From the NCBI RefSeq assembly GCF_036077095.1, contig NZ_CP107960.1, positions 2,604,001 through 2,668,000 of the forward strand: DNA of 64,000 bases, given 5' to 3'. The stretch comes from Streptomyces sp. NBC_00376 (GTDB lineage Bacteria > Actinomycetota > Actinomycetes > Streptomycetales > Streptomycetaceae). How positions within the stretch are numbered: position 1 is the first letter of the stretch; each line of letters begins with the position of its first letter. Below the pieces are notes generated by a model. It saw only the letters and a program-made list of their open reading frames with translations. It was not told the origin of the DNA and made no database searches. The translations under genes were made by a program, and so were the position numbers. This document shows, piece after piece, positions 27,848-37,664 of this stretch.

Positions 27848-28087
27848 TCAGCGCCGGCACGCGGCCGCGATGATCAGCAGAAGGACGAGAATTCCCGCCA
27901 CTTGAAGGCAGGCGAGGGCGCCGAGGCGGTTGCCCTGCGGATTTCTCCGATTGGTCTCCACATGGCCACCGGCGAGAATTCCCGGGTGCTGCTTGGTGTA
28001 GTGCTCCAGTTGGCGTTGTGCGCCCTCGGACTCGGCGAGCCACGGCGTCTTGAATCCGCATTCGCCGCACCAGAATCGGTACACCAT
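27848..28087 (-). CDS. Small zinc-ribbon/membrane protein
   Basis: 79 residues from an ATG with AGGAG five bases upstream. The start RFWCGECGFKTPW gives a CxxC knuckle with His residues further on (EHYTKQHPG); the end is one membrane helix (VAGILVLLLIIAAAC). A half zinc-finger tethered to the membrane is the simplest view. Family not recognised. It precedes the serine hydrolase by 63 bases on the same strand. Confidence 0.65.
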   Translation of the reverse strand: MVYRFWCGECGFKTPWLAESEGAQRQLEHYTKQHPGILAGGHVETNRRNPQGNRLGALACLQVAGILVLLLIIAAACRR

Positions 28088-28196
28088 GTCAACTCCTCAT
28101 GATTCGTGGCAGGAGAAAGTCATGAGAGGCGATCAGGTCCGATGCCGGTGCCGGTCCGGCCCCATCGACGCCATCTGCTTCCCGGATGCCCGGCGG

Positions 28197-28222
28197 GGTG
28201 CGCCGCCCCGTGTCGGCGCACC
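28197..28222. terminator. 9-bp inverted repeat in divergent spacer
   Basis: GGTGCGCCG (28197-28205) pairs with CGGCGCACC (28214-28222) across eight bases. It lies between the small zinc-ribbon gene and the divergent NACHT gene, so it is more likely part of a promoter region or a structured 5' leader than a terminator. Confidence 0.35.
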
Positions 28223-28346
28223 GGCCGGACACCACTGATCGTGCTGTTCACGCCATTCCGCGAACAGGACAGGCGACCGGCCATATATGACCGGTCGTCA
28301 CCGGTAGGGTCGTCGCGACCGCGCCCGGTGGTGGAGGGATGTCGAA

Positions 28347-30815
28347 GTGGCGGATCAGCTCGGCACTTTGCTGCGTCGGCTGCGCAACCGGTCGGGGCTG
28401 ACGCAGGAGCAGCTGGAGGCACGGTCCGGAGTGAGCGTGCGCACGATCCGCAGACTGGAGAACGGCAGATCCAGCGATCACCGGCTGGGTACGGTGAACC
28501 TGCTCGCGGACGCGCTGGAGGCCGGGCCCGAGGACCGTCAGCAGCTCGCCGCCACGCTCGCGAAATCGAAGGCCGGACCGGCCGGCGAACCCTCGCCCGC
28601 ACCCGCACCGGATTCCGCACCCGTGCCCCTGCCTGCGCAGAATTCCGTACAGATTCCCGGGCAGAATCCCGGACACAACTCCGGGCCAGAAGTCCGCCCC
28701 ACCCCCACCACTTCACTCGTTCACAGCAAACTCGTCACCGCCGCCGCCGAATTGGCCCGGGAAATCCGGCGCCGCTGGCAGCGCGAGGAGGAACACCGCC
28801 GGGTGCACGACCCCTTTCCGCTACCGGTGCGCTGGCAGGACGCCCCCGAATCGCTGACCGACCATTCGGAGAACGTCCAGCGTCTGCCGCCGGGAGCGAC
28901 GCCGGACCGAATGGACCTGAGCGGCGATCTGGGCAGCGTGGCCGAGGTCTACCGGCGGATCGGTTCCGGGCGGCTCGTGGTCCTCGGCCGGGCCGGATCC
29001 GGCAAGTCGGTCCTGACGATCAGGTTCGTCCTGGACCAGCTGGAGGCCCGGGAGCCGCACGACCGGGTGCCGGTGGTCTTCAGCATCGGCTCCTGGGACC
29101 CCACGGCCGTCGCGCTGCGGGACTGGCTGATCGACCGGCTGGTGCGCGACCACCCGCATCTCACCCGCCGGGCCCCCGACGGGTCGACGCTGGCGGCCGC
29201 CCTGGTCGACGCGGATCTCGTACTGCCGGTCCTGGACGGGTTCGACGAGATCGCGGAGGGTCTGCGGAGCACGGCCCTGGAGGTGCTCAACGCCACCTCG
29301 CTCCCGCTCGTCCTGACCAGTCGGCGCGGCGAGTTCGCCGAGGCGGTCCAGGAGGCCGGTGCCCCGCTGGTCTGGGCCGCCGGTCTCGAACTGACCGATC
29401 TCACCCTCGAAGACCTCTCCGACTACCTGCCCCGGACGGCCCGGCCGGTCCCCCGCGACGACGGCGGGACCACGCCGGTCTGGACCCCCGTACTGGACCG
29501 GCTGCGCGCCCGGGAGAGCGGGGCGACCAGCCCCCTGGCCAGGGTCCTGAGCACCCCGCTCATGATCATCCTGGCGCGGACGATGTACAGCGAGGCGCCC
29601 GACAGGAATCCGGCGGAGCTGCTGGACGACGGGCGTTTCCCCGACGAGAACTCCCTCGAAGAACATCTGCTGGCGGGCTTCGTGCCGACGGTCTACCGGC
29701 GCCGCGTCGTCGAGCGCCGCGTCGTCGAGCGCAGCGCCACCCGCCACCGGGAGCGGCACCGCGATCCAAAGCGCGCCGAACGCTGGCTCGGCTTTCTCGC
29801 CCACCATCTGGCCCGGCTCGACGGCGACCAGCAGGACCTCGCGTGGTGGCGGATCGGTGATTCGGTGCGGCTGTCCACGCGACTGCTGTCGGTGGTGGTG
29901 TCCTCGGCGCTCTGCGTCACGCTCGCCGTGTGGTTCGTCAACCTGATCAACGTGCCGTTCCCGGTCGGCGAGGCCCTCATGTCGAGCTGTTCGATGGGGG
30001 CGGCCGCCGGTCTCGCCTACGGGTGTGTCCACGCGATCCTGGTCCGGTTCGGCACCACTGCCTTCGAACCCGCCCATGTGCGGCTGCGGCTGCCCGGCGG
30101 GGGCACCGGCGTCGGCCGCAGACCGGTGCGCACGTTCGTCGCCCGGTTCGGCGCCGTGCTGCCGGGCGGATTCGTGATGGGCGTCGGATGCGCCTCCGCC
30201 CTCGCCCTCCAGCGCTGGCTGTACTACGGGATCCCGCTCGCGAACGAGCTGGTGATCAAGGGCACCCTCATCAACATGCTGGTCCTCGGCCTGATCTTCG
30301 GCGCGGGCGCCGGGCTCGTCTTCGGGATCGTGGCCATGCTCGAAGCGCCGCTGGACGTCGCCTCCGCGGCCACCCCGGCCGGCCTGCTGGCCTCGAACCG
30401 TGCGACGGTGCTCCGGCAGGTTCTCGTACTGGTACCGATGCTCACCCTGGCCATCGCGGTCGGCGGGCACCTGATCACCGGCCTGCTCGACGGAATCCTC
30501 GGACCGCTGCTCTGGAACGTGGCGGACGGGCTCGTCATCGGTGCCATCGGCGGGATCGGCGGCACGTGCTCGTACGCGCTCTCGTTCACCGCCTGGGGAC
30601 GGTGGCTGGTCCTGTCGCGGGTCTGGCTGCCCCTGACCGGCAAGCTGCCCTGGGACACGGTGGCCTTCCTGGACGACGCCTACCGCCGGGGCGTCCTGCG
30701 CCAGACCGGCGCGGTGTACCAGTTCCGCCACATCCGGCTCCAGCACCACCTCGCCCGCTCGTACCGCGAGCACCAGAGCAAGTACGCACCGGCCCGGTTC
30801 GGTCCCGGGTCATGA
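28347..30815 (+). CDS. XRE-NACHT ATPase with C-terminal membrane domain
   Basis: 822 residues from a GTG with GGAGGG upstream. Order: XRE helix-turn-helix (residues 5-60: LTQEQLEARSGVSVRTIRRLE), a Pro/Ala-rich linker (about 75-115), a helical segment, then a NACHT STAND ATPase with Walker A LGRAGSGKS (about 213) and Walker B LVLPVLDGFDEIAEG (about 290), then six or so membrane segments (about 510-790), rich in GxxG. NACHT STANDs are signal-driven switches; bacterial members defend against phage in several tested cases. Here the output part seems to be in the membrane, which is unlike effector nuclease types. Stands alone and codon usage is normal for the genome, so it may be a resident gene. 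Confidence 0.82.
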   Translation: MADQLGTLLRRLRNRSGLTQEQLEARSGVSVRTIRRLENGRSSDHRLGTVNLLADALEAGPEDRQQLAATLAKSKAGPAGEPSPAPAPDSAPVPLPAQNSVQIPGQNPGHNSGPEVRPTPTTSLVHSKLVTAAAELAREIRRRWQREEEHRRVHDPFPLPVRWQDAPESLTDHSENVQRLPPGATPDRMDLSGDLGSVAEVYRRIGSGRLVVLGRAGSGKSVLTIRFVLDQLEAREPHDRVPVVFSIGSWDPTAVALRDWLIDRLVRDHPHLTRRAPDGSTLAAALVDADLVLPVLDGFDEIAEGLRSTALEVLNATSLPLVLTSRRGEFAEAVQEAGAPLVWAAGLELTDLTLEDLSDYLPRTARPVPRDDGGTTPVWTPVLDRLRARESGATSPLARVLSTPLMIILARTMYSEAPDRNPAELLDDGRFPDENSLEEHLLAGFVPTVYRRRVVERRVVERSATRHRERHRDPKRAERWLGFLAHHLARLDGDQQDLAWWRIGDSVRLSTRLLSVVVSSALCVTLAVWFVNLINVPFPVGEALMSSCSMGAAAGLAYGCVHAILVRFGTTAFEPAHVRLRLPGGGTGVGRRPVRTFVARFGAVLPGGFVMGVGCASALALQRWLYYGIPLANELVIKGTLINMLVLGLIFGAGAGLVFGIVAMLEAPLDVASAATPAGLLASNRATVLRQVLVLVPMLTLAIAVGGHLITGLLDGILGPLLWNVADGLVIGAIGGIGGTCSYALSFTAWGRWLVLSRVWLPLTGKLPWDTVAFLDDAYRRGVLRQTGAVYQFRHIRLQHHLARSYREHQSKYAPARFGPGS

Positions 30816-30834
30816 GTGCCGGCACGGCCGGCGC

Positions 30835-31392
30835 TCAGTCCTTCCGCGCCCGCCACTCCGCTGCCAGTACCGACCAGACCTCCGAGTCGTGCCGCACCCC
30901 GCGGTACAGGTAGTTCTCGCGCAGCACCCCGTCGCGCGTCATGCCGAGCCGCTTCGCCACGGCGATGCTGGCGGTGTTCGCGGCGGAGGCGTCCCACTCC
31001 ACGCGGTGCATGCCGCGCTCGTACACCGCCCAGTCGATCAGTTTCCGGCACGCCCGGGTGATCAGGCCGCGCCCCTGGCCCGCCGGCTCCAGCCAGCAGC
31101 CGATCTCGCAGTTCCCCGACTCCGCGTCGAAGATCCGGAACAGGACGCCGCCGACGAGCGTGCCCTCCAGCCAGATGCCGTAGATCCGCCCCGTGTCCGC
31201 CGCCAACTTCTCCGCGTACCGCCGCAGCAGCTCCCGCGCCGAGTCCAGGTCGGTGGCGAAGGAGGCGAAGGGGATCCACGGATCGATGAGCTCGCGGGCC
31301 CGGTCCATGTGGTCCAGGAATTCCTGGGCCTGCCAGATCTCCAGCGGACGCAGTTCCGCTCCGTCGTCACCCAGGGATATCGCGAACATCAT
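30835..31392 (-). CDS. GNAT acetyltransferase, RimJ/RimL type
   Basis: 185 residues. The acetyl-CoA loop reads PAGQGRGLITRACRKL, with the preceding beta strands CEIGCWLE and the end MTRDGVLRENYLYRG typical of RimJ/RimL and SpeG-like N-acetyltransferases. The acceptor is unknown. The ATG at 31392 overlaps the stop of the MMPL gene as ATGA with AAGGAG just ahead, so translation is coupled to it and acetylation of an MMPL substrate or of a small molecule in the same process is possible (inference). Confidence 0.85.
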   Translation of the reverse strand: MMFAISLGDDGAELRPLEIWQAQEFLDHMDRARELIDPWIPFASFATDLDSARELLRRYAEKLAADTGRIYGIWLEGTLVGGVLFRIFDAESGNCEIGCWLEPAGQGRGLITRACRKLIDWAVYERGMHRVEWDASAANTASIAVAKRLGMTRDGVLRENYLYRGVRHDSEVWSVLAAEWRARKD

Positions 31393-33626
31393 GCTCCTTC
31401 TCGAACCGCTTCCACCGCTTGCGCGGGCTGCGCCACCTCGGACAGTTGCGCCGCCTGCGGGATCTTCGCATGCGGGAGGCCGTGCTCGGGAGGCTCGATG
31501 CTGATCCGGGGCAGCAGCCGGTCCAGCCGGCGCGGCAGCCACCAGTTCGCCCCGCCCAGCATGTGCATCAGCGCGGGGACCAGCAGCGTGCGCAGGACGA
31601 AGGCGTCCAGCAGGACGGCGGCGGCGAGCGCGATGCCGAACATGGCGATGACCCGGTCCCCGCTGAGGACGAACGCCAGGAAGACCGAAATCATGATCAC
31701 GGCCGCGGAGTTGATCACCCGGCCGGTCTCGGCGAGGCCCACCCGGACGGCCCGCCGGTTGTCTCGCGTCTCCAGCCACTCCTCGTACATCCGCCCCACC
31801 AGGAACACCTGGTAGTCCATGGACAGCCCGAAGAGCACGGACACCATGATCACCGGCAGGAACGGTTCGATGGGCCCCGAGCTGCCGAGCCCCAGCAGCT
31901 CGCTCCCCCAGCCCCACTGGAAGATCGCGACGACGACCCCGAACGAGGAGGCGACGGCGGCCACGTTCATCACGGCGGCCTTCAGCGGAATGCCGATCGA
32001 CCGGAAGGCCAGCAGCAGGAGCAGGCAGCCGAACCCGATGACCACGCCGACGAAGAGCGGGAGTTTGCCGATGATGATCCGGGCGAAGTCGTCGTAGCTG
32101 GCGGTCACTCCCCCGACATGGGCCTGGAGCGAGGTGTTCGACTCGGCCTTCGGCAGGACGTCCGTACGCAGCCGGTCGACGAGCGCGCTGGTCTCCTCGG
32201 ACTGCGGCGACGACTTCGGTACGACGGTGACGAAGGCCGTGTCGCCGCTGTTGTTGTACGTGACCGGGCCGACCGAGGCCACGCCCTCGGTGGACCGCAG
32301 CGTGGCGGGCAGCCCGTCCATCGCGAGCCGGTCGTCCGCGCCGTCCAGCTGCGCGGCGATGGTCAGCGGCCCGTTGACGCCGGGGCCGAATCCGTCGGCC
32401 AGCAGGTCGTATGCCTGACGGGTGGTCGACGAGGCGGGGTTGTTGCCCTGGTCGGAGGTGCCCAGATGCAGGGAGAAGGTGGGCAGCGCGAGGACCAGCA
32501 TCACCACGGCGGCGCACGCCCCGAGCAGCTTGGGGTGGCGTTCGACGAAGGCGGACCAGCGGGCGGCGAAACCCGTGGGCAGTTCGGGTTGCGGGCCGTG
32601 CTCGGCGAGCCGTCCGCGCTCGCGCCGGCTCAGGGCCCGCATCCCGATGAAGGACAGCAGGGCGGGGAGCAGGGTGACGGAGGCGGCCACCGTCAGCACG
32701 ACGGTGAGCGAGGCGGCGATCGCCACACCGTTGAGGAAGCCGAGCCGCAGGATCAGCATGCCGAGCAGTGCGATGCAGACGGTCGCCCCGGCGAAGACGA
32801 CGGCGCGGCCGGTCGTCGCGACGGCGGTCTGCGCGGCCTCGGTGACCGACAGGCCCCTGCGCAGTCCTCTGCGGTGTCTGGTGACGATGAACAGCGCGTA
32901 GTCGATGCCCACGCCGAGGCCGATCAGCATGCCCAGCATGGGCGCGAAGTCGGCGACGGTCATCAGATGGCCCAGCAGTACGGTGCCCGCGTAGGCGGTG
33001 CCGACGGAGACCAGTGCGGTGGCGATGGGCAGCATGCTGGCGGCGAGCGAGCCGAAGGCGAGGAAGAGGACGACCGCCGCGACGACGACCCCGATGGCCT
33101 CGCTGAGGTGGACGGAGGGCGCTTCGGTGAGGGCGACGGCGGGGCCGCCCAGCTCCACCTGGAGGTGGGCGGTGGCGGCCGCCTTCGCGGTGTCGACGAC
33201 GGCCCTGGCCTGCTGCACCGGGATGTCCTCGACCTGCTGGTCGAAGGTGATCGTGGCGTAGGCGGTGTGTCCGTCGGCGCTGATCTGCGCGGTGTCGGAG
33301 GCTCCGTACGGGCCGGTGACCGCGCCGACCCCGGGCAGTTCCTCGACCGCGTGCAGGGTCCGGGTCATCGTCTGCCGGACGTCGTCGGCCCGCACGGTGG
33401 AGTCGGAGGTGTGCCAGACGATGGTGTCGGTGTCACCGCCGAGGTCCGTGAAGCCGCTCCTGAGGAGCTCGGTGGCCCGGCCGGACTCCGTGCCGGGCAC
33501 CTCGTAGTCGTTGGAGTACGCGGAGCCCGCGAAGCCCGCCGCGGTGGCGGCGCCGCCGAGGGCGAGCAGCCAGATGAGGACGGCGACGAGACGGTGCCTG
33601 ATGCACCAGCGGGCGATGGCAGCCAA
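31389..33626 (-). CDS. MMPL-family RND transporter
   Basis: 745 residues with twelve membrane segments in the two-repeat RND plan: segment 1, a large outer domain (about 30-190), five segments, a second outer domain, five segments. The motif stretch GVGIDYALFIVTRHR in repeat one and GLSMDYQVFLVGRMYEEW in repeat two carry the Asp-Tyr pair used in proton relay. MMPL proteins export lipids or antibiotics. Start taken at TTG 33626 (LAAIARWCIRHRL), with GGGAG eight bases upstream; the ATG at 33695 would add a hydrophilic leader without a site. Coupled to the GNAT gene downstream. Confidence 0.87.
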   Translation of the reverse strand: MAAIARWCIRHRLVAVLIWLLALGGAATAAGFAGSAYSNDYEVPGTESGRATELLRSGFTDLGGDTDTIVWHTSDSTVRADDVRQTMTRTLHAVEELPGVGAVTGPYGASDTAQISADGHTAYATITFDQQVEDIPVQQARAVVDTAKAAATAHLQVELGGPAVALTEAPSVHLSEAIGVVVAAVVLFLAFGSLAASMLPIATALVSVGTAYAGTVLLGHLMTVADFAPMLGMLIGLGVGIDYALFIVTRHRRGLRRGLSVTEAAQTAVATTGRAVVFAGATVCIALLGMLILRLGFLNGVAIAASLTVVLTVAASVTLLPALLSFIGMRALSRRERGRLAEHGPQPELPTGFAARWSAFVERHPKLLGACAAVVMLVLALPTFSLHLGTSDQGNNPASSTTRQAYDLLADGFGPGVNGPLTIAAQLDGADDRLAMDGLPATLRSTEGVASVGPVTYNNSGDTAFVTVVPKSSPQSEETSALVDRLRTDVLPKAESNTSLQAHVGGVTASYDDFARIIIGKLPLFVGVVIGFGCLLLLLAFRSIGIPLKAAVMNVAAVASSFGVVVAIFQWGWGSELLGLGSSGPIEPFLPVIMVSVLFGLSMDYQVFLVGRMYEEWLETRDNRRAVRVGLAETGRVINSAAVIMISVFLAFVLSGDRVIAMFGIALAAAVLLDAFVLRTLLVPALMHMLGGANWWLPRRLDRLLPRISIEPPEHGLPHAKIPQAAQLSEVAQPAQAVEAVREGA

Positions 33627-33810
33627 CGGACGTGCTCCCTGCTGGTTCGTGGTTCTTCGGCAGCACAAAACATGGATCAGCCGCAAAGAACGCATGACCT
33701 GAGAACCGTCACTCTGGCAGCCGAAAGTGATCCTTTGTCCCTTTCGTGGCCTTACTCACAATGGCCGCAGAGGTTGCCGTATCCCCGAGTCGCGACGGCC
33801 TCCGGCCACC

Positions 33811-35280
33811 TCACTCGGCCAGTCGTTCCTCCTCCGCCTCCAGTTCTTCCTCGAACTGCTCCTCGATCTCAGCGATGCCCCTGGTCACGACCTCCGCCAG
33901 ATGGACGGGGCAGGTCAGCACCTCGCTCCTGAAGCCCTGGCCGGAGTCCGGGCCTGCGTCAGAGGCGTAGAGGTGCGCGATGCGTGCCAGGCGGAGGTCG
34001 GACGTGCGCTCATGGCCGGGCTCATGACCGTCCGCGTGGTCGCATGCGCCGCCGGGCAGGGTGGCGGCAGCGGTACGGAGGATGCCGAGGATCTCGCGGG
34101 CGATTCCGTACGACAGCTCCAGGGAATCGGCCGCCGTGCCCATCAGGAGCAGCAGGACGGTCCGGTCGAGCGCGGGTCCTTCCGGGCCGAGCTGCTCGTA
34201 CCGCCGGGCCGCCCAGAGCGCCGCCTCCTCGGAGGCCGTCTCGTCCTTGAACGGGACATGCCGCTCGCTCAGCGGGGTGATGTCGAGCCGGCCGTCCGGG
34301 CGCAGATACACCTGGTCCAGATGTGCTGTCTCCCGGGTGCCGAAGAGTCTGTCGACCGCTTCACGCAGATGGTCGCGGGCCTCCACGGCGAGGGCGCGCA
34401 GGAAGGTGGTGCACGTCCATGCCTCCAGCGAGGCCCCGTATCCGTCCTCGTGTTCCTCGCGCAGGACGGTCCGGCCGCCGGGGCTCTGCAGGTGGATGCC
34501 CTCGGAGGCCTGCTCCTCGCTGCCGGAGCGCAGTGCCGGGTGCTCGCCGTCCTCGTGCGCGCAGGCCTCGTCCGGCAGCAGCGGCAGTACGGACTCCAGG
34601 CCCTCGATCATGTCGTCGAGCAGCGACCGCTGTCTGATCCGGCCCGAGCCCGCGTACCAGCAGTTCGCGTGGGCGACGACGACATAGCCGGCGAGAGCGG
34701 CCCGGGAGAGGTCGCTGGGCGGTCCGGCGTGGATGTCCAGGTCCCAGAACGGATCACCGTTCGGATAGTCGTTGAGCACACTGCCCAGGCTGCGGATGTA
34801 TCTCTGGTGGCCTTCGGGGACGATCTCGGGGATGCCGTCCGTGCTGCCCGGCAGGATCACATCGGCGGCCGTCCGCGCCCACCCGGCGGCGTTGCGGGGG
34901 CAGGCCTCGGCGCCGTCCCAGTCTTCGAGCGGAATCTCGACGTCCGGTGCGTCGAGCAGCCCGTCCGCGTCCGTGTCCCACTCCTCCAGGCTGTCGGTGT
35001 ACGGATGGGCCGCGTGCCCGCACCCGCCGGCCTGAAGACACTGCTCTTCCATGGCCTCGGCGGCGGCGCCGAGCGCGTCCACCACGGCCCGCTCGACGTC
35101 GGCGCCGCGTCGCCCGAGGACGTACGGCGCCATGTTCACCAGCCCGAAGGTCAGCAGGACCGCCTGCTCGCCGTCCGGTTCGGCGGCGAGCAGGCGGGCG
35201 CACTCCAGGACGACGGGGTCCGCCTCCTCCGGGGCGGCGCCCGCCGTGACTCCGGCCCATTTCTCGATCAGTTCGGTCAT
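33811..35280 (-). CDS. Unrecognised protein with a three-fold CxH...C repeat
   Basis: 489 residues from ATG 35280 (a GTG at 35292 adds four). Three segments repeat the same plan: an amphipathic helix, then GGCGHAAH, EACAHEDGEH or GACDHADGH, then about 35-70 residues later a helix opening with Cys (EACPRNAA, AWTCTTFLRAL, VLTCPVHLAEV). The CxH and following Cys look like metal ligands or a redox pair. The whole protein is acidic and soluble, ending in a Glu-rich helix. No known family recognised; no signal peptide. It stands alone between MMPL and phospholipase genes, all read leftward. Confidence 0.75.
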   Translation of the reverse strand: MTELIEKWAGVTAGAAPEEADPVVLECARLLAAEPDGEQAVLLTFGLVNMAPYVLGRRGADVERAVVDALGAAAEAMEEQCLQAGGCGHAAHPYTDSLEEWDTDADGLLDAPDVEIPLEDWDGAEACPRNAAGWARTAADVILPGSTDGIPEIVPEGHQRYIRSLGSVLNDYPNGDPFWDLDIHAGPPSDLSRAALAGYVVVAHANCWYAGSGRIRQRSLLDDMIEGLESVLPLLPDEACAHEDGEHPALRSGSEEQASEGIHLQSPGGRTVLREEHEDGYGASLEAWTCTTFLRALAVEARDHLREAVDRLFGTRETAHLDQVYLRPDGRLDITPLSERHVPFKDETASEEAALWAARRYEQLGPEGPALDRTVLLLLMGTAADSLELSYGIAREILGILRTAAATLPGGACDHADGHEPGHERTSDLRLARIAHLYASDAGPDSGQGFRSEVLTCPVHLAEVVTRGIAEIEEQFEEELEAEEERLAE

Positions 35281-35359
35281 GATCAAGGACACGCGGGCCG
35301 CGCCGCGGTGGTTCCGGTGGGCGCCGAACTCCCGTGCGAAGAGCCTGCCGGGCGGCCCG

Positions 35360-37486
35360 TCAGCCCGAGACGCTCGCCCGGCCGTTCTCGATGTGCCCCA
35401 TCAGCCGGCGCCGGAACGCGTCGTCCCCGTCCACGGTGACGTCCAGGTCGTACCAGCCGTGCGCGTCGGCCGCCGAGTGCACCACCGTACGGCTGCGTCC
35501 CGGCTTGACCTTGACGGTCCGGGTCCAGTCCCGCAGGTCCGCCTCGTCGACATAGCCCAGCGGCCGCACCGTGAAGGTGAGCGTCGTCCGGCCCGTGTTG
35601 CGCAGGGTGAGATGCAGGTCGCGCTCATGGGCGTCGACCCGCGACGCCACCTCGGCCCCGGCCGCGGCACCGTCCTTCGCCGGCCCGGCGAACTCCCGGC
35701 GGAAGCCGTTCGGCCCCGTCACCGTGAACCGGTAGGCCGCACCGGTGACCGGCACCGTCCACTGCGCCGTGCCCTTCACGTCCCGGTGCTGCGGCACGGG
35801 GAACTCACCGGCGTACGGATACAGCGCGAAGTGCGCCGAGGAGCGCCCCGTATTGCTGAGGGCCACCCGCACCGCGCCGTCCACCACCGTCGCCTGCGCG
35901 TCCGGCTGGTACGGCAGCGCGCGGGCCGGGCGGGCGCCGGGCTCCTGCACGGGCATGTGCTGCACGGCCGGCGGCTTCGGCGACCAGCGGCCGCTGAACG
36001 GCGGGATGGCGCCCGGCTGCTCCACCTCGGGCCGGCGGCGGGCGTGGGAGAAGTCGAAGGCCGAGGTCAGGTCACCGGTGACGGTGCGTCGCCAGTCGCT
36101 GATGTTCGGCTCCGCCACCCCGGTCCAGCGCTCCAGGAAGCGGACCACGGAGGTGTGGTCGAAGACCTCGGAGCAGACGTAGCCGCCGATGGTCCACGGC
36201 GAGACGACGAGCATCGGCACGCGCACGCCGAGACCGGTGGGCTTGCCCTCCCACTGCTCCTCGGTCACCTCAGGCGGGGCGACCGGCGGCGGCACGTGGT
36301 CGAAGAAGCCGTCGTTCTCGTCGTAGTTGATGAAGACCGCGGTGTGCCGCCACACGTCGGGGTGCTTGCCCAGCGCGTCCAGGACCTTGTAGACGATCGT
36401 CGCGCTGTGGACCGGCGAGGAGACGCTCGGGTGCTCGGAGTCGACGGCCGAGGGCACCAGGTAGGAGACCTCGGGCAGGGTGCCCGCCGCCACGTCCTTG
36501 GCGAACTCGTCGGCCAGCGTTCCGGTCTCCACCCGGCGCAGCGCCCGCTCGAAGAGGCTGCGTTCGGTCTTGTCGAGGGTGGCGACGCCCTCCTCCAGCA
36601 GGCCGAACAGCCGCTCGCGCTCCGTGGCGTCGGCGTCCCGCACCGCGGCGTAGAACGACTCCATGAAGGTGTGTCCGCCGGTCTTCGCCAGCGCCTTGCG
36701 GGCCACCGCCTTGAAGGTGGCGAAGAACTCGATCTGGTTGTCGGTGAAGTTCTCCCACTCGGTGTACGTGCGCCAGCTGCGCCCGGCCTTCTCCAGCCGC
36801 TCCGCGTACGTGCCCCAGTCGTAGCCGGGGTGGGTGCCCTCGTTGTACGCGTCGTTGCCGACGGCCCGCTTGCCGTTCGGCTCGTTGCCCGTCTTCCCGC
36901 TCCACAGGTGGTTGCGGTTGGGGCTGGTCGAGGTGTGGATGGAGGAGTGGTAGGCGTCGCAGACCGTGAAGGTGTCGGCCAGTTCGTAGTGCAGCGGGAT
37001 GTCGCGGCGGTCGTAGTACGCCATGGTGGCGGCCGTCTTCGCGCTCACCCAGCCGTTCATCCAGCCGCCGGCCCATGCCTTGCCGCCACCGCTCCAGGAG
37101 TGGTCGAGCGCGCCGATGTACTGGAGGTCCTTCTTCTGCGTCTCGGCGGCGTCGCGCACCGGGAACGGCAGCACGGAGGTGCCGAGCGCCGCGGGCTGCT
37201 CGAAGACCGGCTTGCCCGAGGGGAGCTCGACGGCGTTGCGGTCACCGAAGCCGCGTACGCCCCGGAGCGTCCCGAAGTAGTGGTCGAAGGAACGGTTCTC
37301 CTGCATCAGGATCACCACGTGCTTGATGGCTCCGAGCCCGTCCCGGCCACCGGACCCCGCCGAGTGTGCCGGCTGCGCGGCGATCGCGGCCTGCAGCGAA
37401 GGCGGCAGCAGCGACCCCGCCGCCGCGGCGCCGAGCGCGCCGCCGCCCAGCGCGAAGAGCCGTCGCCGTGAAATGTCCGTGGTCAA
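35360..37486 (-). CDS. Tat-exported phospholipase C (phosphocholine-specific type)
   Basis: 708 residues. N-terminus has the twin-arginine signal SRRRLFALGGG with a hydrophobic stretch and Ala-rich cleavage region. The catalytic alkaline-phosphatase-like core begins with HVVILMQENRSFDHYFGTL, where Asn and Thr/Ser act as nucleophile and metal ligand in the family; NYDENDGFFDHVPPP and the MLVVSPWTIGG block complete it. Two C-terminal beta domains (about 480-700) are those of the non-haemolytic phospholipase C family. Hydrolyses phosphatidylcholine-type lipids outside the cell, probably for phosphate supply. Regulation by a PhoP box was not seen in the short upstream spacer. Confidence 0.9.
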   Translation of the reverse strand: MTTDISRRRLFALGGGALGAAAAGSLLPPSLQAAIAAQPAHSAGSGGRDGLGAIKHVVILMQENRSFDHYFGTLRGVRGFGDRNAVELPSGKPVFEQPAALGTSVLPFPVRDAAETQKKDLQYIGALDHSWSGGGKAWAGGWMNGWVSAKTAATMAYYDRRDIPLHYELADTFTVCDAYHSSIHTSTSPNRNHLWSGKTGNEPNGKRAVGNDAYNEGTHPGYDWGTYAERLEKAGRSWRTYTEWENFTDNQIEFFATFKAVARKALAKTGGHTFMESFYAAVRDADATERERLFGLLEEGVATLDKTERSLFERALRRVETGTLADEFAKDVAAGTLPEVSYLVPSAVDSEHPSVSSPVHSATIVYKVLDALGKHPDVWRHTAVFINYDENDGFFDHVPPPVAPPEVTEEQWEGKPTGLGVRVPMLVVSPWTIGGYVCSEVFDHTSVVRFLERWTGVAEPNISDWRRTVTGDLTSAFDFSHARRRPEVEQPGAIPPFSGRWSPKPPAVQHMPVQEPGARPARALPYQPDAQATVVDGAVRVALSNTGRSSAHFALYPYAGEFPVPQHRDVKGTAQWTVPVTGAAYRFTVTGPNGFRREFAGPAKDGAAAGAEVASRVDAHERDLHLTLRNTGRTTLTFTVRPLGYVDEADLRDWTRTVKVKPGRSRTVVHSAADAHGWYDLDVTVDGDDAFRRRLMGHIENGRASVSG

Positions 37487-37600
37487 GTTGAGCCTCCCGA
37501 GTCAGGTCGTACAGCCGGGAAGCTAATCAAGCCGGGTGACCTGCGGAAGGATTTCGTACGGCTCCATGGTGAACGTCCAACAGGTCCTGCCGGAAAGTCC

Positions 37601-37640
37601 AAGGGGCGGCGCACCCGTGGTCGCGGATGCGCCGCCCCTT
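37601..37640 (-). terminator. Terminator of the gat operon
   Basis: AAGGGGCGGCGCA at 37601-37613 pairs exactly with its complement at 37628-37640 across 14 bases, 24 bases after the gatB stop. It separates gatB from the phospholipase gene, which starts beyond at 37486. Confidence 0.8.
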
Positions 37641-37664
37641 CGGGGACGAGCCTGCGGAGAGGGC

